64,000 bases of DNA from Flavobacteria bacterium BAL38 (GCA_000169355.1 AAXX01000006.1:62001-126000); one strand, 5' to 3'. Shown: positions 7,426-16,132, counted from the stretch's first letter. Notes: a model not told the origin generated them from the letters alone. Program-made: numbers and translations.

Positions 7426-9255
7426 CTAATTATATCGAATATAAGCAGGTTTAGACAATTGAAAATCATACAACGATAAGTTATTGTTTTCAAAAGAATT
7501 AAATCTTGTTATATCATCTCCATCAAAAGGAATAGTAGGATAATACGAAAAGGAAATTTGGAAGCTATTAAAAACCAAAAAATCGTTATTAATTAAAGCA
7601 CCAATACTAAATTTCGAATATACTTTACTAGAAAATAAGGCTTTTGTATCTGCTAAAGATCCTAGTGTCATATTAAAATAAGGACTAAATCGAAAGCCAT
7701 ACCAACTTCCCGGAATATAAGATTGGGTTTGAAAAGAGGCTGTCCATTTTTGAACACCACTTAAACGGTTATCAAATCCTGGCAATCCATCATCATTTAG
7801 CAAACTCAAACGATCTTTAAACGAATCATCGCGATTATTTCCCCAAACGTAAGTTGGCTTTACAAACTGTCTAAAGCGCCATTTTCCCCAAAACAATAAA
7901 GGACTAAAATAATTAAATCCGGTTTTAAAAGTCGTTTGCTCTGTAATTCCCGAATTATAAAAACTTCCCCACTCTGCAAATCCACTAGCATAACCAAAGA
8001 GGAATTTTCTACCATAAGAAATATTAATTCCGTTATACATTCGTGTAGTACTATTCTTTTGTTGTTGTCCTATAATTAGGGAAATATTTTCACCATACGG
8101 AATATCTTCTGTTATATTAAAATTGAAAATAAACTTATCTTGATAAAATTTTTGTTTGGAAAAACCAATCATTCCAATCCAGTTTTTTTCAGTTGAAAAA
8201 AAGTTTGTAGGATCTAAAATTTCATCAGGCACAAGACCATATTTTTTTTGATTATAAGTAATGGCTAAAATCATATTATTAAAATAACGCTCAGGATTAG
8301 TTAAAGCATTTACTTTAAAAGATCTTCCATACCAATATTCCTGAAAATCATAAGAAATTACTTGAGGGATATAAATAGCCGAAGTTGGAAATTGTTCCGT
8401 TTGTAATCGGTTTTCAAAATTAAAACCTCCTGCATTTTTGGCTATAACCGAATAAAACGGACGATTGATATTGATACTTCTTCTACTATCATTATTATAC
8501 TCTTTAGCGTATTCTAAATCCAATCGTATGTAAGTATTTTTAATATTATTGATTGAATATTGAGCATATGTAGCTTTTTCTTTCGTATCAAAACGATTCT
8601 TAATATTTCCGCTTATCAAATGACCAAAACCTAAAATATTACGTTCCGTTAATTTAAAACTACTTTCATTTGAAGATAAACTTCCTGTTGGAATTAAAGT
8701 CCACGAATCTAAAACTCTAATTTTAACATCAATAGAATCTTTACTATTTTCAATTCCAATCGGTTGTATTAGAACTTCACGCACAAAACGCTGACTTCTA
8801 ATTAAACGTTCTGATTCTTTCAGAAGTAACGAATCGCAAAGGCTATTTTTTTTAAATAATAATAAATTCCGAATCGTAAACTCTTTTGTTTTAATATGAG
8901 TTACATTTCCAAATCGCTCAAGTCCATTTCTTGGTTTTTTTGCTTCATTTTTAACCGATTGACCAAACGGATCTAAAGTTTCGATATAAATATTCCGAAT
9001 AATTTTTCCATTCGTTTCATTAGTAATCAAAGGCTTTTCTATATGTTTTTTTTCAGGAATCAAATTTTCAACCTTTAGTGCAGATGATCTAAAAATTAAT
9101 CTATAAATAAATTTATTGAACTTGTTTTTTTGAGATAACTCATGAATATCATTATAAATAGTTGTTGTGCTATCTATCTTTTTAGTTTGAGCAAAAGCGC
9201 CCTCACTATAAAAACAGAAACAAATCAGAAAACAAACTACTATTCTTTTAATCAT
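7426..9255 (-). CDS. Outer-membrane beta-barrel protein with POTRA-like N-terminus
   Basis: The 609-residue product has a cleavable signal peptide (about residues 1-22, ending GAFAQ). A periplasmic region follows that includes a POTRA-like stretch (about 90-190: a strand with IRNIYIETLDPFG, a helix with LLLKESERLIRSQRFV, and strands with VKIRVLDSWTLIP). The remaining two thirds alternate aromatic and polar residues in the way of transmembrane beta-strands. It resembles the BamA/TamA/ShlB superfamily in general layout. I cannot assign a specific function. It is convergent with hemN and divergent from the DEAD-box gene, across a TGTAAC palindrome. Confidence 0.65.
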   Translation of the reverse strand: MIKRIVVCFLICFCFYSEGAFAQTKKIDSTTTIYNDIHELSQKNKFNKFIYRLIFRSSALKVENLIPEKKHIEKPLITNETNGKIIRNIYIETLDPFGQSVKNEAKKPRNGLERFGNVTHIKTKEFTIRNLLLFKKNSLCDSLLLKESERLIRSQRFVREVLIQPIGIENSKDSIDVKIRVLDSWTLIPTGSLSSNESSFKLTERNILGFGHLISGNIKNRFDTKEKATYAQYSINNIKNTYIRLDLEYAKEYNNDSRRSININRPFYSVIAKNAGGFNFENRLQTEQFPTSAIYIPQVISYDFQEYWYGRSFKVNALTNPERYFNNMILAITYNQKKYGLVPDEILDPTNFFSTEKNWIGMIGFSKQKFYQDKFIFNFNITEDIPYGENISLIIGQQQKNSTTRMYNGINISYGRKFLFGYASGFAEWGSFYNSGITEQTTFKTGFNYFSPLLFWGKWRFRQFVKPTYVWGNNRDDSFKDRLSLLNDDGLPGFDNRLSGVQKWTASFQTQSYIPGSWYGFRFSPYFNMTLGSLADTKALFSSKVYSKFSIGALINNDFLVFNSFQISFSYYPTIPFDGDDITRFNSFENNNLSLYDFQLSKPAYIRYN

Positions 9256-9317
9256 AATTTACTTAAATTCCTTATTTAGTTAACCAAAAGGAAACAAGTT
9301 TGTAAAGTAAATAAAAA

Positions 9318-9338
9318 TGTAACAAATTCTGTTACATC
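9318..9338. promoter_or_regulatory. ATGTAAC-N7-GTTACAT palindrome upstream of the DEAD-box gene
   Basis: A perfect 7-bp inverted repeat separated by 7 bases lies between the divergent barrel gene and helicase gene, about 50 bp upstream of the helicase start predicted from the -7 box. It resembles the TGTAA/TTACA palindrome near hemN and may be an operator for a Crp/Fnr-family factor. Alternatively it is only a hairpin. Confidence 0.35.
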
Positions 9339-9367
9339 CTACAAAAATACATTCCAAAAAGTTTATG

Positions 9368-9375
9368 TACCTTTG
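9368..9375 (+). promoter_or_regulatory. -7 box and 5' leader of the DEAD-box gene
   Basis: TACCTTTG fits TAnnTTTG perfectly. The ATG is at 9489, which leaves an untranslated leader of roughly 105 bases. This is unusually long compared with other genes here (10-30 bases) and is the kind of leader seen on cold-induced helicase genes. Confidence 0.5.
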
Positions 9376-9488
9376 CAAACAATTTTATTTACATCATGAA
9401 TTCGCCACTAACGCGAGTTTACATAAGCAAACACATTCTTAAGAAAATTGATAACATCGGTCATCAATAAAAAATACAATTCAAACAT

Positions 9489-10835
9489 ATGAAAACGTTC
9501 CAAGAATTCGATTTACCAAAATCATTACAAAAAGCATTAGACGAATTAGGTTTTGTTCACGCCACTCCTATTCAAGAAAAATCGCATTCTGTAATTCTTT
9601 CAGGAAGAGACATGATGGGAATTGCGCAAACAGGAACAGGTAAAACTTTTGCCTATTTACTTCCTATCCTTAAACAATGGAAATTTCAAAATAACGAATC
9701 GGCAAGAATTGTAATTTTAGTTCCTACTCGAGAATTAGTAGTACAAGTTGCCGAAGAAGTTGAAAAACTAACCAAATACATGAGTGTAAGAACGCTTGGT
9801 ATTTATGGAGGTGTCAACATCAACACACAAAGAAAAGCATTAGCACAAGGTGTCGATATTTTAGTTGGAACTCCAGGTCGTGTAATGGACTTAGGACTTG
9901 ATGGTGTTTTACGTTTTGACGAATTACAAAAACTAGTTATTGATGAATTTGACGAAATCTTAAATTTAGGTTTCCGTACCCAATTGACTTCAATTTTATC
10001 AATGATGAGAGGAAAAAAACAAAACATCTTATTTTCGGCAACTATGACCGAAGAAGTAGATGCCATGTTAGATGAATATTTCGAATTTCCTGAGGAAGTA
10101 TCTTTGGCACAAAGCGGAACGCCTTTAGAACAAATTGAACAAATTGTATATAAGGTTCCAAATTTCCTTACCAAATTAAACATGTTGAAACACTTGGTTC
10201 GTGAAACCGAAACCATGGAACGTGTTTTAATTTTCGTAAACAACAAACGTATTGTTGATTTGGTTTTTGAAACCTTAGACGAAGAATTTCCAGGACAATT
10301 TGGCGTAATTCACTCGAATAAATCGCAAAATTACCGTTTAAATACAATGGCTTCTTTTCAAGCGGGTGAATTAAGAGGTTTAGTTACCACCGATATTATG
10401 GCACGTGGTTTGGATATTTCTGATATTACACACGTTATTAATTTACAATTCACTGAAGAACCTGAAAAATACATGCACCGTATTGGTAGAACAGGTCGTG
10501 CTGATAAAACAGGTATTGCCATAAGTTTGGTTTCACCAAGTGAAGTTGAAAGTAAAATTGAGGTAGAATTGTTAATGGATACCAAAATTAAAGAATTTCC
10601 ACTACCTGAAGATTTAAAAATCGAAGAACGTTATTTAGACTTCGAAAAGGAAAAGAAAAAAATGAAATTCTTATTGAAAACTCCTAAAAAAGAAGGTGGA
10701 GAAGCTTTTCACAAGAAAAAAGATAAAAATGCTAAGGTAAACCTTGGTGGCCCAGGAAAACGTAAACCTCGTAAAACCGAATCGAGAAATAGAAACATCG
10801 AACGTAAAAGAGACGAGAAAAGAAAGAAAAAATAG
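9489..10835 (+). CDS. DEAD-box-type ATP-dependent RNA helicase (motif II = DEFD)
   Basis: A 448-residue SF2 RNA helicase with the Q-motif region (FDLPKSLQKALDELGF), Walker A AQTGTGKT, PTRELV, SAT and HRIGRTGRA all in order, followed by a basic C-terminal tail rich in Lys and Arg (about 390-448) likely to bind RNA. Motif II reads DEFD (residues 152-155) instead of DEAD. The first Asp-Glu pair needed for ATP hydrolysis is kept. It would unwind structured RNA in ribosome assembly, mRNA decay or cold adaptation. The long leader suggests post-transcriptional control. The basic tail and leader are seen directly; the cold role is inference. Confidence 0.9.
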   Translation: MKTFQEFDLPKSLQKALDELGFVHATPIQEKSHSVILSGRDMMGIAQTGTGKTFAYLLPILKQWKFQNNESARIVILVPTRELVVQVAEEVEKLTKYMSVRTLGIYGGVNINTQRKALAQGVDILVGTPGRVMDLGLDGVLRFDELQKLVIDEFDEILNLGFRTQLTSILSMMRGKKQNILFSATMTEEVDAMLDEYFEFPEEVSLAQSGTPLEQIEQIVYKVPNFLTKLNMLKHLVRETETMERVLIFVNNKRIVDLVFETLDEEFPGQFGVIHSNKSQNYRLNTMASFQAGELRGLVTTDIMARGLDISDITHVINLQFTEEPEKYMHRIGRTGRADKTGIAISLVSPSEVESKIEVELLMDTKIKEFPLPEDLKIEERYLDFEKEKKKMKFLLKTPKKEGGEAFHKKKDKNAKVNLGGPGKRKPRKTESRNRNIERKRDEKRKKK

Positions 10836-10945
10836 TGTTCAGTTTTGAGTTGGCAGTTTTGAGTTTTGAGTGTTTTAGATTTTAAAAAACCTAGTTTTTG
10901 AAATATAAAATTGTATAAAGAACTATAGAAACTATATAACACCAC

Positions 10946-11011
10946 CGTTACTTCGAGTGATTTTAGAATATAAAAACTTAAGATTTTATATTCTAAAATT
11001 GTATCGAGAAC
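10946..11011 (+). repeat. 66-bp hairpin repeat, forward copy
   Basis: Starts with a variant of CGTCACTTCGAGTG and ends TGTATCGAGAAC. Between them is a long palindrome (stem with AGAATATAAAA / TTTTATATTCT). A partial copy with only the right end precedes it at about 10880-10935. The conserved ends recur in all copies while the palindromic core sequence differs. Confidence 0.75.
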
Positions 11012-11033
11012 TATAGAAACAATATAACTCAAC

Positions 11034-11099
11034 CGTCACTTCGAGTGATTTTAAATTTTAAAAACCTTAGTTTTTGAAATTTAAAATTGTATCGAGAAC
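11034..11099 (+). repeat. 66-bp hairpin repeat, forward copy
   Basis: Ends are CGTCACTTCGAGTG and TGTATCGAGAAC as in the neighbour, but the core hairpin has a different sequence (TTAAATTTTAAAAAC / GTTTTTGAAATTTAA). Base pairing is kept although the bases differ. It lies immediately upstream of the GIY-YIG gene. Confidence 0.75.
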
Positions 11100-11115
11100 A
11101 ACTGAAAACTTTTTC

Positions 11116-11123
11116 TATTTTTG
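11116..11123 (+). promoter_or_regulatory. -7 box directly before the GIY-YIG gene
   Basis: TATTTTTG fits TAnnTTTG and ends only 4 bases before the ATG at 11128. Transcription would start at or next to the start codon, suggesting a leaderless or nearly leaderless mRNA and supporting 11128 as the start. Confidence 0.5.
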
Positions 11124-11127
11124 TCTT

Positions 11128-11421
11128 ATGCAAATCTCATACGTCTATATACTAAAATGCGCTGATGATTCCTACTACACAGGAGTAACCAGCAATTTGA
11201 ATCAACGTATGTACCAACATGATTCCGCATACTTTCCAGATTGCTATACCGCTTCAAGAAGACCAGTAGAATTAGTCTTTTATGCAGAATTTACTAATAT
11301 AGGATTCGCAATTGATAAAGAAAAACAAATAAAAAAATGGTCAAGAGCTAAAAAAGAAGCTTTAATAAATGGCGACTTCGATGAACTTCCAAATCTTGCA
11401 AAGAAAAGGTTTGAACAATAA
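11128..11421 (+). CDS. Small GIY-YIG nuclease (UPF0213/SLX1-like) within a repeat cluster
   Basis: The 97-residue product is a single GIY-YIG domain: VYI (6-8), YTG (17-19), the catalytic-type Arg27 in NLNQRMYQH and Glu65 in the helix before IKKWSR. An upstream in-frame ATG at 11074 would add 18 residues encoded mostly by the adjoining repeat and is less likely. Known single-domain proteins of this kind are structure-selective or uncharacterised DNases. The gene is enclosed by five copies of a 66-bp hairpin repeat, two forward copies upstream and mixed orientations downstream. This recalls transposase-like RAYT genes flanked by REP sequences. A role in spreading the repeats is inference. Confidence 0.85.
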   Translation: MQISYVYILKCADDSYYTGVTSNLNQRMYQHDSAYFPDCYTASRRPVELVFYAEFTNIGFAIDKEKQIKKWSRAKKEALINGDFDELPNLAKKRFEQ

Positions 11422-11432
11422 TAGTTTTCATT

Positions 11433-11495
11433 AGTTCTCGATACATTTTTCATAAAATAGCTAAGGCAATTTTATAAAAAACACTCGAAATGACG
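11433..11495 (-). repeat. Hairpin repeat, reverse copy
   Basis: Reads AGTTCTCGATACA at the left and ACACTCGAAATGACG at the right, the reverse complement of the family ends. The core is a different imperfect palindrome (CATAAAATAGC / GGCAATTTTATA). It follows the GIY-YIG stop codon by 11 bases. Confidence 0.75.
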
Positions 11496-11563
11496 AATGT
11501 GGAATTACGTTTACTTTTAACTATTTTTTTGTCAATTAGCTTCTAAACTACATACAAAACTAC

Positions 11564-11630
11564 CGTCACTTCGAGTGATTTTTTAAAGGAAAAATGTTGA
11601 TTTTTGCTATAAAAAATTGTATCGAGAACT
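11564..11630 (+). repeat. Hairpin repeat, forward copy
   Basis: CGTCACTTCGAGTG and TGTATCGAGAAC ends with a core of roughly complementary halves (TTTTTTAAAGGAAAAAT / ATTTTTGCTATAAAAAA). It lies between two reverse copies. Confidence 0.7.
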
Positions 11631-11652
11631 ATAGAAACGATTTCATTCCAAC

Positions 11653-11716
11653 AGTTCTCGATACATTTTGCATTTGTAAATCTTTGGCTTTACAAATACA
11701 AAACACTCGAAGTGAC
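11653..11716 (-). repeat. Hairpin repeat, reverse copy
   Basis: AGTTCTCGATACATTTT at the left, CACTCGAAGTGACG at the right, core palindrome GCATTTGTAAA / TTTACAAATAC. Almost the same core occurs in the copy at 38184-38249, 26.5 kb away, so those two share a recent source. Confidence 0.75.
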
Positions 11717-11792
11717 GAAGGTGAAATTACACTTCCAAAAACCTTCTAAACATTTTCTGAATTCTAAATTCTAAATTCTAAATGGAATTTCG

Positions 11793-11800
11793 TACTTTTG
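11793..11800 (+). promoter_or_regulatory. -7 box of the BatA-like gene
   Basis: TACTTTTG matches TAnnTTTG and ends 17 bases before the ATG at 11818. Confidence 0.55.
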
Positions 11801-11817
11801 ACAAATTCTATTTATAA

Positions 11818-13743
11818 ATGCAGTTCAAACATCCAGAAATTCTATACTTCCTTTTTCTGTTGGTTATACCAATTTTGGTGCATTTATTTCAATTACGTAA
11901 GTTTAAAAAAGAGTATTTTACTAATGTAAAACTGCTAAAAGAACTTCAAATTCAAACCCGAAAAAGTTCTAAAATTAAGAAATGGTTGTTATTAGCCACT
12001 CGCCTGTTCCTTCTAGCATGTTTAATCTTCGCTTTTGCCCAACCTTTTTTTGATGCCAAAGACACCACTAATAAAGGCAACGAACTCATTATATTATTAG
12101 ACAACTCGTTTTCTATGCAAGCTAAAGGCGCAAAAGGCGAATTGCTTAAAAGAAGCATACAAGATTTATTAGAAGAATTGCCAGAAAACCAACAATTTTC
12201 ACTCCTAACCAATTCAGAAGTTTTTTGGGATACCGATATCAAATCCATTCAAAAAGAATTGCAAAACCTAGACTATTCAGCAATGCCATTCCAATTGGAT
12301 TATTTGATTAATCAGGTGGAAACCAAAAAGAAAAACACAAAAAAAGATTACGTAATTATTACGGATGCTATTCAATCGGAAAGTAAAAAAGCGAGTACTT
12401 TAGCAGAAAACAATATAGTTTATTTTATTCAGCCAGAAGCCGAAAATAAAACCAACATCAGCATTAACAACGTAATAATTTCGCAAGTATTAGACCAATT
12501 TTACGAATTAAAAATCACGCTTCAAGCTTTTGGTGAAAGGGATAATGAAGTGCCTCTTTCTGTTTTTAGTAACAAAAAGGCAATTGCAAAAACTATAGCA
12601 AAATTTGATAATACTAAATCTGAAATTCTCATTACAATTCCTAAAAACGATTTTCACGGAAATATAAGTATCGAAGACAACAGCTTAAGCTATGACAACG
12701 AATTTTATCTAAGCATTTCAAAACCTGAAAAAGCAAATGTAATTGCCATTGGAAATTCAGACAAGAATAAATTCTTAAGTCGCATTTTTACTGCTGATGA
12801 ATTTAATTTCCAAAGCACCGAATTAGCTACTTTAGATTACAATCAAATTGAAAATCAAGATGCGATTGTACTAAATGAGTTAGAAGATTTACCAGTAGCA
12901 TTAGGAACAACGCTAAAATCGTTCTACGAAAAAGGCGGTAATATTATTTTAATTCCGAATGCAAAAAATACAACAAGTCTATTGAATACTTTTGCAAAAA
13001 ACTTTGGAGGCTTAAATTTTTCCCAACTTACAATTGCTGAAAAACAAATCACAAAAATCAATTTTAGTCATCCACTATATCAAACGGTTTTTGAGAAAAA
13101 AGTAACCAATTTTCAATATCCAAATGTAAAAGAAAGCTTTGGTTTAACTGGAAGCACTAATATTTTACAATACGAAGACAATTCGGTTTTCGTAGGTTCA
13201 ACTACAAATCGATTGGGAACTTTTTATGTTTTTTCAGCACCAATAAACAAACAAAATACTAACTTTCAAAATGCACCTTTAATTGTTCCCACCTTTTATA
13301 ACATGGGACAAAATCAAGGCAAAACCGGAATTAACGCTTATACCATTGGAGAAAACGAAAACCTGATTTTAGAAACTATTTTGGCAAAAGATGAAGTGGT
13401 TTCGGTTCAAAAAGAAGGCTATAGTTTTATTCCAATGCAACAAATTTTAAATGCAAAATGCAAATTATCATTTGGCGATTATCCTGAAGAAGCTGGAAAT
13501 TTTGATATAACTAAAGGAAAAGAATCACTTAAAAAAATCAGTTTCAACTATCCAAGAACGGAAAGCGATTTAACGCAAGTTTCGACTACCAATTTTGAAA
13601 ATTTCACTAAAGCAACTAACATTACTACCGTTTTAAATGACATTACTTCTGAACGCACAAGTAATGAAATATGGAAATGGTTTATTATCGCAACACTACT
13701 ATTTTTAATAACAGAACTACTAATCCAAAAATTTGTAAAATGA
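11818..13743 (+). CDS. BatA-type membrane protein with vWA-like domain
   Basis: The 641-residue protein starts with the BatA N-terminal domain: a first helix (about 8-25, YFLFLLVIPILVHLF), a basic cytoplasmic segment and a second helix (about 60-77). A vWA-like domain follows (ELIILLDNSFSMQAKG, residues about 88-103, with DNSFS as the MIDAS-type motif), then a large extracytoplasmic region and a C-terminal membrane helix. Bacteroidota Bat proteins are linked to aerotolerance and envelope stress, but this lone paralogue is not in a bat operon. Its stop overlaps the next start by 4 bases (ATGA), so it is translationally coupled to the dihydroorotase-like gene. Confidence 0.8.
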   Translation: MQFKHPEILYFLFLLVIPILVHLFQLRKFKKEYFTNVKLLKELQIQTRKSSKIKKWLLLATRLFLLACLIFAFAQPFFDAKDTTNKGNELIILLDNSFSMQAKGAKGELLKRSIQDLLEELPENQQFSLLTNSEVFWDTDIKSIQKELQNLDYSAMPFQLDYLINQVETKKKNTKKDYVIITDAIQSESKKASTLAENNIVYFIQPEAENKTNISINNVIISQVLDQFYELKITLQAFGERDNEVPLSVFSNKKAIAKTIAKFDNTKSEILITIPKNDFHGNISIEDNSLSYDNEFYLSISKPEKANVIAIGNSDKNKFLSRIFTADEFNFQSTELATLDYNQIENQDAIVLNELEDLPVALGTTLKSFYEKGGNIILIPNAKNTTSLLNTFAKNFGGLNFSQLTIAEKQITKINFSHPLYQTVFEKKVTNFQYPNVKESFGLTGSTNILQYEDNSVFVGSTTNRLGTFYVFSAPINKQNTNFQNAPLIVPTFYNMGQNQGKTGINAYTIGENENLILETILAKDEVVSVQKEGYSFIPMQQILNAKCKLSFGDYPEEAGNFDITKGKESLKKISFNYPRTESDLTQVSTTNFENFTKATNITTVLNDITSERTSNEIWKWFIIATLLFLITELLIQKFVK

Positions 13744-14999
13744 CGCAAGTTATTCTAAAACAAACTAAAATTATCGACGCTTCAAGTCCGTTTCACAATC
13801 AAACAATGGACATTAAAATTGAAAACGGAACGATAACGCAAATAGAAAAAGAAATATCAGCTTCTTCGGGTTTTGAAGTGGTTGCAATTCCAAATTTACA
13901 TATTTCACAAGGCTGGATGGACAGCTCGGTTTCGTTTGGAGAACCAGGCTACGAAGACCGCGAAACCATAGAAAACGGATTAAAAGTAGCGGCTAAAAGT
14001 GGTTTTACAGCTGTAATGTTACAACCCAATTCAAATCCAACTATAGATAATCAATCACAAGTTAGATTTGTTTTAGACAAAGCAAAAAATCATGCGACTT
14101 CATTATATCCTATTGGCGCTTTAACCAAAGGAAGTGAAGGAACTGATTTAGCCGAATTATACGACATGAAAAATGCTGGAGCCATTGCGTTTGGTGATTA
14201 CAAGAAAGCGTTACAAAACGCTAACCTTCAAAAAATAGCGTTGCAATACGTACAAGATTTTGATGGTTTAATTATAACATTTTGTCAGGATAACACATTA
14301 AAAGGGATCGGAATTGCAAATGAAGGAGTAATCAGTACTAAATTAGGAATGAAAGGAATTCCTGCTTTAGCTGAAGAATTACAAGTTGCCAGAAACTTAT
14401 TTTTATTGGAATATACGGGAGGAAAATTACATATTCCTACCATTTCAACTCAAGGAAGCATTACATTAATAAAAGCAGCTAAGGCTAAAGGTTTAGATAT
14501 AACGTGTAGCGTAGCGGTGCACAATTTAGTTTTAAACGAGGAAGTATTAATGGGATTTGATTCGAGATATAAAGTATTGCCTCCTTTACGAGATGAAGCT
14601 ACTCGAAAAGCATTAATTGATGCTGTTTTAGACGGAACAATTGATTGCATTACATCAGATCACAATCCGTTAGATATTGAACTTAAAAAACTAGAATTCG
14701 ATTTAGCTAAAGATGGAACAATTGGTTTAGAAAGTGCATTTGGTGCTTTATCAACAGTTTTACCAATTGAAGTAGTAATTAATAAATTAACCGCTAGTAA
14801 ACTGATTTTCAAAACAAATAACCCATCAATTGCAATTGGTAATAAAGCTGATATTTCGCTTTTTACTACTGAAGATAATTGGACTTTTGGAAAAGAAAAC
14901 ATACTTTCAAAATCAAAAAATTCAGCTTTCTTAGCACAAAAGATGAAAGGAAAAGCTATTGGAATTTACAATAATGGACAATTGATAATTAACAATTAA
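13740..14999 (+). CDS. Dihydroorotase-like protein lacking several zinc ligands
   Basis: The 419-residue product has the amidohydrolase layout of class I dihydroorotase: an N-terminal beta-sandwich, then the TIM barrel with PPLRDEATRKAL and TSDHNP. The metal site is damaged. The motif expected as D-x-H-V-H reads D61-SSVS, so both histidines are Ser63 and Ser65, and the histidine of the HVST motif is replaced (LHIPTIST). The later VAVHNL histidine and SDHNP aspartate are kept. This matches non-catalytic pseudo-dihydroorotases (PyrC') that support aspartate transcarbamoylase. The start at 13740 overlaps the stop of the BatA-like gene; a start further upstream would lie inside that gene. Confidence 0.85.
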   Translation: MTQVILKQTKIIDASSPFHNQTMDIKIENGTITQIEKEISASSGFEVVAIPNLHISQGWMDSSVSFGEPGYEDRETIENGLKVAAKSGFTAVMLQPNSNPTIDNQSQVRFVLDKAKNHATSLYPIGALTKGSEGTDLAELYDMKNAGAIAFGDYKKALQNANLQKIALQYVQDFDGLIITFCQDNTLKGIGIANEGVISTKLGMKGIPALAEELQVARNLFLLEYTGGKLHIPTISTQGSITLIKAAKAKGLDITCSVAVHNLVLNEEVLMGFDSRYKVLPPLRDEATRKALIDAVLDGTIDCITSDHNPLDIELKKLEFDLAKDGTIGLESAFGALSTVLPIEVVINKLTASKLIFKTNNPSIAIGNKADISLFTTEDNWTFGKENILSKSKNSAFLAQKMKGKAIGIYNNGQLIINN

Positions 15000-15135
15000 T
15001 AAGTTCCTTAAATTTTGATTACTTCAATTAAATTATGAACAAACAATATATTATTTAGTCGGATTGTCCTCTTGAGGGGACTTTGGGGTGTAAAAAATGG
15101 AACTGAAAAAAGTAAAAATAAAAAGACATTAAATC

Positions 15136-15459
15136 ATGAACGAAACAGAACAAGGAAAACAAACTGCAATCGTAAGTTATTTAACTATAATAGGTTCAAT
15201 AATAGCAATATTTATGAATCAAGAAGAAAATCGTAGCGAATTTGCAAGTTTTCATATTCGTCAAGCATTAGGAATTTTCTTGACTTTCTTTTTATTAGGA
15301 TATCCAATTGGGTATTTTGATAACTGGATGGTTTCTGCTTCTTTTTGGATCTTTATATTTATTTTATGGATATATGGTTTCTTAACTTGTTTAAATAATG
15401 AAACTAAAATGGTTCCTTTTTTAGGAGAATTATTTCAAAAAGTATTCAAATCCTTTTAA
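15136..15459 (+). CDS. DUF4870/Tic20-like small membrane protein
   Basis: A 107-residue protein with three to four hydrophobic segments and the pattern EFASFHIRQALGIFL followed by two more helices, typical of DUF4870-like proteins. The first helix contains SYLTIIGSIIAIFMN. No catalytic residues can be identified; the family has no established biochemical role. It lies between the dihydroorotase-like gene (136 bases upstream) and the esterase gene (34 bases downstream) and is probably cotranscribed with the latter. Confidence 0.7.
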   Translation: MNETEQGKQTAIVSYLTIIGSIIAIFMNQEENRSEFASFHIRQALGIFLTFFLLGYPIGYFDNWMVSASFWIFIFILWIYGFLTCLNNETKMVPFLGELFQKVFKSF

Positions 15460-15493
15460 ACTTTTAAACACCAAAACTTTTAACCTTTTTTAA

Positions 15494-16132
15494 ATGAATT
15501 TACACTATTTAGTCCAAGAACCTAAAATTAAGCACGATAAAAACCCTTTATTACTGCTTTTACACGGTTACGGAAGTAACGAAGAGGATTTATTCTCTTT
15601 TGCTGCAGAATTACCACAAGATCATTATGTAATTTCGGTTCGTGCGCCTTACGATTTACAACCTTATGGTCACGCTTGGTATGCTATTCATTTTGATGCC
15701 GATGAAAATAAGTTTTCAGATAACGAACAAGCAAAAGAATCGGTGCAATTAATTGCAAGCTTTATATATGAAATCATAAAACAATATCCAATAGATAGCA
15801 AAAATGTAACTTTAATAGGCTTTAGTCAAGGTGCGATTTTAAGTTATGCTACTGCTTTAACTTATCCTGAAAAAATAGCAAAAGTGGTTGCATTAAGCGG
15901 TTATTTCAATCAGGAAATTGTTCCAGAAAATATCGATACTAATGCTATATCACATTTGAAATTCTTTATTTCTCATGGTTCCGTAGATCAAGTAATTCCT
16001 GTTGAATGGGCAAGAAAAGCAAAACCAGCTTTAGAAAACTTAGGCTTAGAAGTGGAATACCAAGAATATCCTATTGGACATGGAGTTTCTCCAAAAAACT
16101 TCTTCGATTTCAAAAACTGGTTACTAAAATAA
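15494..16132 (+). CDS. Alpha/beta-hydrolase of the phospholipase/carboxylesterase family
   Basis: This 212-residue cytoplasmic enzyme has the LLLLHGYGSNEEDLF oxyanion region, the nucleophile elbow GFSQGA, an acid residue in HGSVDQVIP and the catalytic His in PIGHGVSPKN. The set and length fit the carboxylesterase/acyl-protein thioesterase (YpfH/EstB-like) family. It hydrolyses esters of short to medium acyl chains in characterised relatives; the natural substrate here is unknown. Tpx follows about 100 bases later with its own -7 box. Confidence 0.88.
   Translation: MNLHYLVQEPKIKHDKNPLLLLLHGYGSNEEDLFSFAAELPQDHYVISVRAPYDLQPYGHAWYAIHFDADENKFSDNEQAKESVQLIASFIYEIIKQYPIDSKNVTLIGFSQGAILSYATALTYPEKIAKVVALSGYFNQEIVPENIDTNAISHLKFFISHGSVDQVIPVEWARKAKPALENLGLEVEYQEYPIGHGVSPKNFFDFKNWLLK

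Noticed and set aside
9803-10246. 147-codon open frame on the minus strand
   Set aside because: It lies entirely within the DEAD-box helicase gene in antisense and has no recognisable domain; codon-bias shadow.
11074-11127. Longer start for the GIY-YIG gene
   Set aside because: The 18 extra residues would come largely from the hairpin repeat and the TATTTTTG box lies inside them, so 11128 is preferred.
11952-12248. 98-codon minus-strand frame inside the BatA-like gene
   Set aside because: Antisense shadow of a well-supported membrane protein with Ser/Leu-rich random composition.
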